Shown: piece after piece, positions 24,350 to 35,702 of the stretch
Numbering within the stretch: position 1 is the stretch's first letter
How the letters are laid out: each line of letters opens with the position of its first letter
Source: Tribonema minus
Lineage: Eukaryota; Sar; Xanthophyceae; Tribonematales; Tribonemataceae
NCBI GenBank assembly: GCA_017506865.1
Contig: JAFCMP010000087.1
Coordinates: 124,001-188,000 of the forward strand
Length of the DNA stretch: 64,000 nucleotides
Reading direction: 5' to 3'
Notes under the pieces: model-generated
The model's database searches: none
Told to the model about the DNA's origin: nothing
What the model saw: only the letters and a program-made list of their open reading frames with translations
Translations under genes and position numbers: made by a program

Positions 24350-27300
24350 CACTTGTAGCAGATGCGCCAGATTGCTGGCACAAATGTTTTGTGTGTGTGT
24401 GTGTGTGTGTCAGCACACCTGCAAGATGGCTGTCGCGAGCAGGACATGCACTTGGGAGGTGTGCTGCTCACAAGGAACACTAACGCGTCAATAGTGCGCG
24501 GATGCTGATCAAACACAGCTGCGCAATCACAGGTGATGTATGCACTTGCACACGCAACAACTGAGAATCAGCAGGGCAGTGCTGCTGCTCACCGAGGGAC
24601 TGCTTGTGACACCGGAGGAATCTGTGTCAGGAAATGCATTGCTCATAGATAGACCAGCGCTGCCAGAAATGGTATCATTATAGAAACCTCAGCTCAGCAG
24701 TGGTGCGCCATATATAATCACACAAGAGAAGCTGAGAGCAGCACATGTGGTGACCACAGCTATGTATGACAAGACTGCACTCAGGACGCTTCTCACCTTC
24801 TTGCCAGCTTCCGCTAGCAACTTGGCCGTGTCAACGCAGATGCACACCTCGGAGCCTGACGCGCAACAATGCCAACACACAGATAGGCAGGATCGCCAAG
24901 GTCAGACCGGTGTGACGCTCCACGAAACACGCGCCCATTGGCATACTTCTGAGTATGAAAATCGCGGACATACACTGGCACTTGAAGACAGAGATGTAAA
25001 TGCAGGCTCTCACCAAGAGTCCAAAGATGAATTTGTAAATGAGTTTGAACGCTACGAGAAAACGTAAAAACATAAACGCAGCCGTAATCCTGAGCATGAT
25101 TGAAGCGCACGCCACACACCCAGTACGTTTTCTTACTGGCATGGAAGTACATTGCATTGCCCACTGACAATGCAATCATCAAACACAACTTGCCAATGCA
25201 TGACATGACCGCGGCACCTGCATACCGCACAGTGTATACTGCACAGCGTACACTTCACAGTGTACTTGCGTTGGGCACGTCGCTTCTCTGCACAATGCTG
25301 CAGCACAGCGCTCAGATCAAGCAACACAAACCAAATGTTGACATTACTCCATATAATACTTCAACTTGAAGTTGGGCATCAGTGCACATACTCTTGTACT
25401 ACCGCATTTCTGGTGTTATGTGCAAGGCTACTACTTGAAGACGAGCCCCAGCGTTCAGAGCACAATACTCCTGTACACAGTCCTTGTGCACGTGTGAAGC
25501 CCCAGCTGACAGGGAGAGCTCGCGGCCGCCTTCCCAAGCGCGTGCTGCGGAGCAGTTCAACAAGGCTTTGAACTGCAACGCGTGACTCACCGGTACTGGC
25601 GATGATGATGTCCAGGTCATCCCCCTCGCCATACTCCTTCAGCACATACCCCCCCTTCTTGACCTTCTCCATGCTGCTGCCCTCCAGCACGGGCAGGTTC
25701 TGCCTGCTCAGCGCCAGCACCGAGGGCGTGTTGTACGACTCCATCTGCGCAGGAGCGGAAAACGTACAAGTCAGCAGAGATGATGGTGGGGTGACGTGAC
25801 CATGAGCACGCGCGCGCCACGTGCACTGCAGCACAGAGAGCAGTTGCGTTGGATAGCCATGAACGCAATGCGCCACTGCACAACGCCACAAAACTCACCG
25901 CAGAGTAGTAGGCGCCGGACACCTCATTGCCGTCAGCGGGCCTCCATGTGTGCATGTTGGGCGTCGCGCGGCACAGCGCCAGTGTCTCAATGGGCTGGTG
26001 AGTCGGGCCGTCCTCACCCAGGCCGATGGAGTCGTGCGTCATGATGTACAGCACGCCTGCATGAGGCAGGGATCGTGTGTGCACATCATCAGCACACGCA
26101 ATTTACGACTTCAAAGTATATGTTAGTATGTGCATTCACTCATATACTTCGCGAAGCATTAGTATAGCAGAAGTGCAAGTGCATCAACAGCAGTGAGCAG
26201 GGCATAGCATGATGCGCCACAGGCACCGAGGGCATTGGATGCATCATTACTCGCAGAGAAAACAGGCCCCAAAGTTTGTGGGCCCGCAGGGGAATGAGTT
26301 TACGAGCCTGCAAGGGAATACATACAAGCACTCGCTTACGCTTTGAGGACAGGCTCTTACACACATACCGACGTGGCGCAACGCTCAGCAGGCGGGGTGG
26401 TGGGCACTGCCACTACATCACTTAACTCCATGCAAATCGCGCATGAAACTCATTCACACTTATGATGCAGCGGGCAACACTGCCTCGCGCGTGTGCGCAC
26501 CACAATCCACAGTGCCCTTCACTCACTCACTCACCCATACGAGAAAGCGCGCTGAGCCGCACGGCGCCGCTGGCGTAGCTGATGAAGTTAAGGAAGGTGG
26601 CGCAGAAGGGGCGGTAGCCGCCGTAGCAGAAGATGCCGTTGGTGATGGCAGCCATGCCGTGCTCGCGCACTCCAAAGCGAAGGTAGCGCCCCTCAGGGGT
26701 GTCCTTCTGGAAGTCGCCAGTCTCCTTGAGACTGCATAGGTGCAACCACGTTGTTGAGGTGAGATGTCAATTTATTGTTGTGAACATGGGATGCAGATGA
26801 GGGTGCGTGCACGCAGCTTGAGATTGTTGGCATACAGTTCGCAGCAGTTGTTGTGACTGAGCGCACAGCTCAGCTCATGTTGAGGTTGAGTCCTGTTGGG
26901 CACTATGGCTATTCATGTTTGCCCCCTGGGTTCACTTCTGACACATGCACTAGCCGCAAGTCTTGTGTCTGATAGGGTCCGTTCTTGTCCATCTCTGGCA
27001 CGGTGGTGAGCTACACGCTCTCACTATATGATCATGAGCATTGCAGACCAATAACACGTTGGCCAGTCATAATACGTTGTTGGACCTCTTGCTTAGCAAT
27101 GCTAATTAATTGCATATACAAGCAAGGCAGGAGGTGAGTGGCACATGATCCTGCCGCACCTGTGGCACAGTATTTTACGAGTCATGCTGGCATCGACTTG
27201 AAACTGCTTGTCTCAGCAGCTGTGATTTTGTCAGCCAGAAGAACCACAACCGAGTGACTCAGCTTGACCGCTGCTGTACTGGACTGGCGGCTGACATCAC

Positions 27301-30300
27301 TGTATGTTTTGTTGACATCCGCATGGTCTGTCGCCACAACAGGCATGTCCTTGTACACCCTGGCTTGCTATGGGGGCAGATGCCATCACACTGAAGGCAT
27401 TCATTTACGGTGCAATGATTCCAACAACGCCAGCGCTTCCCAACCTGCAACCTCAAGTTGAAGTTTGGCAAATTCCCAGCACATCAGCCACCAATAACGG
27501 AAACTTATCCTGGGGCATTCCGCTGTTGGACACTACTGGAGTTGCACAGTACCGCCGCCTTGTCACAGTATGTTACGTTCCGCACCAGTATGCTTCTATG
27601 CAAAGCAGCCCCGCCTTACAATGCACCAGCACGCAGCACAAACAGGCCAACGGTACATCGCGACTCACGCTGTGAGGTTGGACGGCGTGAGGTCCGCGGA
27701 GCCGCCCACCATCTCCGGCAGCTTGGCGGCGAGCGCGTTGAGCGCCAGTCCACTGGTGAAGCGCGACGCCTTGGCCGCATCCCCCACCTTGTACACGGGC
27801 AGACCGTCCGCCCACCCCTCCGGCAGCTTGCCCGCAATCCGCCGCTCAAACTCCGCGCCGAGGTCCGGGTGCGCCTCCTTGTACTTGGCCAGCATGGCGT
27901 GCCACTCCTTGCGCGCCTGCTCGCCGGCCTCTGCGCAGCTCCTGAGCATTGGGGTGATGGTTGTGAGGTGGGGGGGGCAGCAGGGACGCAATGTAAATAG
28001 ATGGTTTGAGGCAGTGGGTATGTACATGATCTGGTGAGGCTGCATGTGCAGCTGCTGTCAAGGAGCCATTGCAGGCATCCGTACATGGCATGATCAATGG
28101 TGCTCGAGGTGATGGTGTAGGTGAATGATGCGCTCTCACAGTGCAGTCACACGTGAAGCATCGCAATCATTTGCCGTCTGCAGTGACACTCACGTGAATA
28201 CATCCCTGACGTCATCAGGCACCACAAAGGACTGGTCGGGGTCAAAGCCAAACTTCTCCTTTACTTGGCGCACCTGCACACACACAGCAACAGTCAGACA
28301 GCACAATGGTCTGAGCACATCTGTCCTAGTTTACATTCCCCATGTGTGGAGTGTCGCGCGGACGGTAGCAACTTGCCCTTGTACACCCACACATGGCGCA
28401 TCTAAATGGCAACCGACACATACACAAAGTACGGATGATGAAAGCGCCCACACAGTTGATATTTGAAGGTGAAGTTGCAGGAACTTGGTTCAATCGCAGA
28501 TCTTGTGCAGCCCTGCTCTGAAACTGATCATTAATGCAGACTGTGCCAGGATACATCTGTCACGTGCAGTGCAATGGCAAACTCTAGCAGCAAATCAATT
28601 TGGTGTTGCTGCAGAGCACTGCATAGCACGCATGAGTGCAGACAGGAAATTGCTGGGAGCAGCCTGCCATTCACAGCACTCACTTTGGTGTTGCTGCAGA
28701 GCACTGCATAGCACGCATGAGTGCAGACAGGAAATTGCTGGGAGCAGCCTGCCATTCACAGCACTCACTTGTAAGTAAATGGGAGAGGCGAATTTTCGTG
28801 GAAATAATTGAAAGCAACCCCTGATCGATCAATCCTTGGAAACTGACGCCAAAGTGGCAGTGGCATCACACGTGCTTTGGTCGCGCTTGCTCTCATGCTA
28901 CCTCAAGTTGAACTAGTCAGTTGTAATCAAGCAGAAGACCAAACAATCAATTGCTAATCTTATACTTTGAAGTAGCAAAAGTATAGAAGTATTCAGTTTG
29001 AGTCCACGGGAACAACATTTGCACCCTTCACTTACAGCAGCGCACAACAGACATACAAATTCTGCAAGCACGGCAGTCCGGCACTCACATCGTCGGCTCC
29101 GAGCGGCGCGCCGTGCACCTTCTCCTTGCCCTGGTTCACCGAGCCAAAGCCGATGACGGTGGTGACCTTGATGATGCTGGGCTTGTTGGTCACCTTGCGC
29201 GCGGCCTCAATCTTCTTGTTCAAGTCCTTGAGGTTGGTGCCGTCTGCGACGCTGCTGGTGTGCCAGCCGTACGCCTCGTAGCGCTTCAGCACATCCTCCG
29301 TAAAGGACAGATCCGTCTCGCCGTCGATGGTGATCTGCAGCGCACGCGGGGGGCGCAGCGCTCAGCAGTCAGTGGGTAGGTAGGTATGTAGTAAAATGAT
29401 ACTTTGAAGTAAGTTGTAACACTGTCAATGGTGATTCTGCAGCGCTGATGCTCGAGTTTAACGACTCAAACTCACAGATGAGTCAGGCATGCCCCGCAAC
29501 TCATCAGCTGCATCAATCACAAATCCGTTCAGGAGGTTTACCTGGTTGTCGTCGTACAGCAGGATGAGCTTGCCAAGGCCCAGGTGGCCTGCCAGGGAAG
29601 ACGCCTCGCTGGTCACACCCTCCTGCAGTTACACGGATGGAACAGCAAGCGTATAAATTGAGCCATCAGCGTTACGGTTGCAACACAGCGCACCTTTGCC
29701 TGCAATCGGCGGTCAAGCTACTGCGTGGTGTTGCGAAGCAAGCGGTGGACATGCTGCTTGTACAACAAAGGGCAGCGCAAAATGTATTGGTTAACGCATG
29801 GAAGTAGCATACGTGCAACATATGTCCATTGGCCTGGTGGCATCATAATGATATTGACAGATTCAACGGACAGCATGCATGAGCGCAGACTGAGTTGGCT
29901 CACACTGTAACATACGTTTTTTGTTGCATTTCACTGGTCCAACCAGATAACGCGTAGTGAACCCTGCGACCGCTTGCACTCTCATCCCTTCACGTCACAA
30001 CCACCTACCTGCAGACAGCCATCGCCACAGAGGACGTATGTGTAGTTGTCCACCAAGTCAAATCCCTCCTTGTTGTACGTGGCAGCCATGTGCTTTTCTG
30101 CAATGGCAAGCCCCACGGCATTGGCAAGGCCTTGGCCTAGAGGTCCAGTGGAAACCTGAGCGTGCAAGAAAATGTGAATATATTGAATTAAAAGTGTTGA
30201 CCACACACGCACAAGTGCAACTTCATGGCACAGCGAAGGTAGAACGCTCACGCTGCAGAGCAAATCACAAGCCACGAGGCGCCGCAATCGCTGTATGCAC

Positions 30301-31018
30301 CATTCAGTGTACGAGAATGAGGATTTGCGCTCATGGCACAACAGACTTGCAACTCCTCGAAGGGACGAATGTAAGAAGATACTTGTCTGCACGCACCTCG
30401 ATGCCAGGAGTGACAAAATTCTCGGGATGGCCAGGAGTCATGCTGTCGACCTTGCGGAAGCTCTTGAGGTCATCCATGCTCAACGAGTGCCCCGTAAGGT
30501 GCAGCATGATGTACTGCAGCGCGCAGGCGTGGCCGTTGCTGAGTATAAAGCGGTCTCTGCCGGGCCACTGCGGGTCGCTCGGGGAGTAGCTCATGAACTG
30601 CCGACACACGCGCGTGCACACACACAGAAACAACATGCAAATCGCGTCAGAAACAGCAGCATTACTCTTCTTCCAGATGAGCGCCAGTCGGCGGCGATGC
30701 TGGCCGCGCATAGCAGCCAAAATCGCCAAGTTGCATCTCGGAATCTCGATCTGACCACTGCTGCGATCCTGCTGCATAAGGCTGCGCACACACGCAGCCT
30801 GAGCCTGCAGTGGTCACCTGGGTGTACAGCTCGAAAGCTATGGGCGCACAACCCATGGGAGCACCGGGGTGGCCACTGTTGGCCTCCTGAACCATGTCAG
30901 CGGCCAGCACACGGATGGTGTTGACCGCCTTGAGGGTGAGAGGATCCTCCACATTCTTGGCCTTCTTGGCGGCAGGCGTGCTGGCCTTGGAGGCTGCAGC
31001 TCGCTTGGCAGGACTCAT
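23945..31018 (-). CDS. Transketolase
   Basis: Thiamine-diphosphate enzyme moving two-carbon ketol units between sugar phosphates in the pentose phosphate (or Calvin) cycle. Twelve exons all join in phase: 30818-31018, 30397-30597, 30009-30155, 29542-29622, 29089-29334, 28194-28273, 27669-27941, 26535-26731, 25899-26056, 25591-25744, 24797-24855 and 23945-24274 (708 aa, normal length). Marks: [11 protein letters not shown] near the N-terminus, [26 protein letters not shown], the ThDP motif [55 protein letters not shown] and [10 protein letters not shown]. The N-terminus is Lys/Ala-rich ([18 protein letters not shown]) with no signal peptide, so a cytosolic or even nuclear form is more likely than a plastid one; this is inference. 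Its start lies 245 bp from a divergent DUS gene. Introns carry (GT)n tracts and an 85-bp tandem duplication. Confidence 0.97.
24319..24410. repeat. Two (GT)n microsatellite tracts
   Basis: 24319-24343 and 24391-24410, in the last transketolase intron just upstream of the final exon's splice acceptor (minus-strand view). Confidence 0.9.
28599..28768. repeat. Perfect 85-bp tandem duplication
   Basis: Units 28599-28683 and 28684-28768 are identical base for base, inside transketolase intron 6. The absence of any difference argues for a recent event. Confidence 0.97.
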
Positions 31019-31263
31019 CTTGGCAATGTGCTGCAGAGAAAACTGTGAGGATCTTACACAGCAAGGCCAGTTGTCTTCGGCCTGTCCTGTACCTACGGTA
31101 CCGCCAAACTTCACGTTTGAAGTGCCATCTGCGGTTGCGGTGTGGTGTTGGTGTTAGGCTGGCGTGCCTACAACTCCTCTGCAGCGAGTATCATCTTGCG
31201 GCAGATTCCTGCGGCAGGAGGCAGCAAGCGTGCGCTGTGTCAGGCGAGGCACAGCTTTAGACC
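31019..31263. promoter_or_regulatory. Divergent transketolase/DUS intergenic region
   Basis: 245 bp between start codons. It contains a near-palindrome ACTTCACGTTTGAAGT at about 31110. No TATA box is obvious. A bidirectional promoter is inferred from spacing. Confidence 0.45.
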
Positions 31264-34200
31264 ATGAGGGATCTGCAGCACCATGCGCTGAGCGACTTTG
31301 GCAAGCGTCCCGTGCCTCACACGCCGGCGTGGGCGGAGGCAATGCGTCAGTCAGGAGAGAGGGGCTGGGCGCTCTACAGAAAGATGGGCAGCCCTCGTAA
31401 AATCGTGGCTCCCATGGTGGACCAGAGCGAGCTTGCCTTCAGGATGCTGGCCAGGAAGTACGGAGCTGAGTTGTGCTACACTCCCATGATCAACAGCAAG
31501 ATCCTGCTGGAGGACCACACCTATAGGAGCACCAACCTGGACCTGGAGTGCCCTGAAGACCGGCCTCTGATTGTTCAGGTATGTCGGCAACGCGCAAAGC
31601 ACTGCGACGAGCGGGACGAGCTGAGGCTGCTGGCGGTCGCATGAGCGTGCTGTGATTGCTTTTCCACTTGCAATATTGCCAGGGCGCCTGTGGAAGGCAT
31701 AGCGGCCTGGAAGCATCAGTTATCAGTGCTCAAAAGCGCTAACCACTATTGTGCTCAGAAGATGTTTCGCCAAGCCAGGCCCCACTCGGTCAAGCGCTTG
31801 CAGACATCACCGACGGAGGAGTCAGCATCAGAGCATGGCACCTGACAATCATTGTTCTGCTGCTGATTGTCCACGCAGTTTTGTGGCAACGACCCTGGAG
31901 TGATGGCGGCAGCGGCTCAGCTGGTGGACCGCAGGTGTGATGCAGTAGACATCAACTTGGGGTGCCCTCAAAACATAGCGCGGAGGGGGCGATATGGCGC
32001 GTTCCTTCTGGAAGAGGTATGTCCTAAAGCCGGGTAGGCTACGCCTTAACAAGCCTGAATTGCTGATCACACTCAACAAGCCTGAATTGTCGATACACTA
32101 CTTTGTTGAATTTTAAACTGTTGAATTCAAGCAACTCGTATACCTGGCAAACATTTCGTGTAGCTTTTTGGGGTCATGGGTTTACTGTGGTCTAAACACG
32201 CACCAGCAATGAATATCCTGTGTGCATGATGGCAGCAGGCATCATTGCTGCCAAGAGTGACTTACTAAAGTGACTTGGTAAGTTGCAAGTAACCTGTGTA
32301 AAACATCCTATCCAAGACCAGCAAAGGCGCATGAGAAACACTCATGTGTTGGTACTTTAACTTGATCGATCATTTGCACTGCTACGTGCAGCGCCTGTAC
32401 ACCTGTCCGCCGTCATCATGTCCACTGCGCCTTTACGGCAGCAGCTCAGCAGTAAGTCCCCTCGCTCGCTTACTGATTGAATCCGCTGCTAATGTACTTC
32501 TTGCTGCTGCCCCCCCCGTGCTGCAGTGGGATCTGCTTCAGGACATGGTGTGGGCGATGCACTGCAGCGCAAAGGTGCCTGTCACCTGCAAAGTGCGCCT
32601 GCTGCAGGAGTCTGTGGAGGACACCATTGAGCTCTGCAAGCTGCTGGTGGGAGCTGGCGCGGCCATGCTCACCGTGCACGGCCGTACTCGGAGTCAGGTG
32701 AGGACAATCAGGACTACCTGGGGTAGGGGATTGGAGGTTTAGGTTTTGGATCAGGTACAGGTTACAGCTTTGTAAAATGTATTACTCTCGCAAGTCGGGA
32801 AGTGTGCGCAGTGTCTGTGTAGGCGCTCAGAGCGTTTGAGTTCACGGTGGATGTTCGCAGGTGATCACTTGTGACTCAATTGGCGATACGGTATATACTG
32901 ATAGCGCTCTGCACAGCCTGCTCCAGTAAGCAACTCAGTTCTTGTAGATCAGCAGATGGCACCAGCATGCGACTTGCGACACCTTGCCTCGTTTAATGGC
33001 GCATTAGTTGATGCACTTTAGGTCAGTCACTACCAGAGCGATGACACATGCGCTGTGCCGCAGATGAAAGCTCACTGCTGTGTGAAAGACCGTGCCTGGG
33101 CCATGCACACGCAGTAGTCCTGTAGTCTGGAAGTCTCACTTTGAGTGCTGCAGACTGTTTACAAGGTGCTTGTTGAGGCGATGCCATTGTGTATAGCACT
33201 GCATGTGTTGACTGTGCTGTGGCGACAGGCGATGCCATAGTGCTGTGGCAGTGAGAGCTGCCATCATCATTGGCCCTGCCAGATGCCATTGCGCTTTGGC
33301 ACTGAGGACGCCATTGTGCTCTGGTACTGAGCAAAAGCTGCCACAGGTTTGTGCACCGCACAATGCCCCCTGTAATAATGTACTTCTCGATGCCACTTGT
33401 GCTCTCACGGTGCACGACGCCGTTGGCACTGAGCAATGCCACTGTTTTCTTGCAGTGAGCGATTGCAGTGTGACTGATGCCATTGTGCTTCGGGAGCAAT
33501 ACCACCATTTCCTGCCATTGAGCGATGCGATGCTATCGTGCTGTGGCGCTGAGCAATGTCATTGTGCAAAAAGTGCAGGTGGGGTGCCTCGCTGGGGTGT
33601 GCAATTGGGACGCCATCAGGCGCATCAGGGAGGCAGTGCCGGTGCCAGTGTTCGCCAATGGAGGCATCGGCTGCATCGAGGACTTTGAGGAGTGCCTCAG
33701 GGTGACTGGAGCAGCGGGGGTGAGTTCAACTTGATCAGTTGCATCCGGGAATGTTGTGGCCTTGGATTGGACTGCGTATCTTGGCTGTTAGCTGCAGGAT
33801 GAATGGAACAGCAGCGACTGCAGGCCAATGCTGCGTATCATGGCTGTTAGCTGCAGGGTGAATGTAACAGCAGCGAGGGCAATGCTGTTGTCAGCATTTG
33901 CTGTGCACTCAACATCATTATGGTCATGCCATGGCCAGATGCTCTGACGATGTGCCTGTAGCACAGCGCCCCCAGAGCACACAATCCCTTCTGTGCACGT
34001 ATCGTATTGCCACAGCGAACACGCAATAGTCTTGCAGCCGATCTTCTGAACAATTCTGCCCAAGTATTTCGATTACGACGCAATGAAGTAGCTGCTACCG
34101 CCTGCGTGTTCATCAGCTGCGCCGTGGGGTGTTGCATTTCTGCTGTCGCTGGCGTCGCGTGCATTTTCAGCGACTGGTCAGTTTATTCACCTCAATCACC

Positions 34201-35702
34201 ACGGCGACTTTCGTTGCTGTCGTACATGTCTGCATACCTGAAACTTGAAGGACGCACTGTGCATGTATACGGCATCTGTCGCACTGGTCTGCCGAGCAAG
34301 GCCGCGCGCAATAAACCCGCACACGCACTCCACAAACTCCCCCTCCGCACTGCTCACCCCCCCTGCTGTCCGTCCCCCATGCAACCACATGCGCGACGCG
34401 CCGTGCAGGTCATGGTCAGCGAGGTAGTGCTCAGCAACCCGGCGTTCTTTGCGCCCAACGCGCCGGGGCCCTGTGGCGTCGCGCCCACCTCCGAGAGCAT
34501 GTGCCGCGAGTACCTGGCGCTCGCGCGTCGCTTCCCGCCCAAGCGCTACGTCTCGGGCATTCTGCGCGGGCACGTGTTCAAGCTGCTGTTCACGGCGCTG
34601 TCGCGCTGCGAGGACCTGCGGCCGGTGCTCGCCGTCTCGCACAGCCTGGAGGACGTGGAGCGGGTGAGCAGAGCAGGCGGCGCTGCGTGCGTGTTGGTCT
34701 GGTTGTAGAGTACGGGTGGGTATACATGGTATTTGCGGGGTGGGTATGTATGGTATTGGTGGACCCGCGGCCACTGCGTGCCAAGCACGTAGCGTCAGTG
34801 ACCGTTTCTGGCGTGGAGCGGTGAGCAGTGAGCACTACGTGCTCATCAGATGTGCAGTTGGCGCGGCATGCTCTTGTTTTTAGGCGTGTCATGGGAGGCT
34901 GCCGGAGTGCGAGCAGGGCTCAGCAAATTTTGTGTGGCCGTTCATCAGAGTGAAGTCATTGCGCCACAAGGTGTGCTCGTCCTTACGCACAGCATTCATG
35001 ACTTGGAACTACCGATGACACTGCGTCTTTAGCACATTAGTGGCAGCCTCTGATTTGTCGCTGGTGTGCATGCCTCATTCGGGAGCACCAGATCAGCATG
35101 CCGCTGGGTGAGGGTGGTGCAGTACGTTGCGGCAGTGCTCAACTAGCATGCTCCTGTCAAACATCCCCCCCCCCTTTGTTGGTCGTGCCACCGTGCCTGT
35201 GCTTTGTGGTTGATTGCCCACGCGACTTGAGTTTGACTGCGCTCAACGACTGCACGTGCAGATGGCGTAACGCTAGGTGGGCAAGCATCTGTGCTGTATG
35301 CGCACGTCCGCTGACCTGCAGCTTTGACATCATGACTCTTGAAACGCCTCATTCAGCACGTGGTTACTGTCATCTATGCTGGACAGATAGCTTGCATTTG
35401 ACAAACTCTCAAATTGCTGATACTCCCCCCCGCCCACCCCCCTCCCCGCCGTTGCTGCATTCTTCCAGGCATGCGAAATCATTCTGGAGCGCAATCGTGG
35501 TCTCATGGATGCCGACAGCCCCTTTGCATGGTACTTCAGGCACAGGAAGCATCTCACTCCGGGAGGAGACCCCACCCCCCCTCCACCTGGGCCAGACACC
35601 ACCAACCCGGCGCTGCGCAACCGCAAGAAGCCCATGGAGCCGGCCGTTCATGATTCGGAGGCGATGGCGGGCATGTTTAATGATGACTCAGCAGACTACT
35701 GA
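31264..35702 (+). CDS. tRNA-dihydrouridine synthase, Dus1-like
   Basis: FMN enzyme that reduces uridine to dihydrouridine in the tRNA D-loop; the Dus1 class acts at positions 16/17 (family knowledge). Six exons join in phase: 31264-31578, 31879-32016, 32527-32697, 33579-33719, 34409-34663 and 35469-35702 (417 aa). Marks: [14 protein letters not shown] (FMN-binding start of the TIM barrel), [37 protein letters not shown] with the catalytic Cys, [16 protein letters not shown] and VPVFANGGI. The C-terminus ([18 protein letters not shown] onward) is Pro-rich with no clear domain. It is divergent from transketolase. Intron 3 holds a degenerate repeat array and telomere-like pieces. Confidence 0.95.
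33180..33575. repeat. Degenerate repeat array in DUS intron 3
   Basis: A repeating theme close to GATGCCATTGTGCTNTGGNACTGAG recurs roughly every 40-50 bp up to the acceptor of exon 4. Units are strongly diverged. Confidence 0.65.

Noticed and set aside
27616..28086. Arg/Ser-rich frame in another phase of the minus strand
   Set aside because: Shadow frame of transketolase exon 7.
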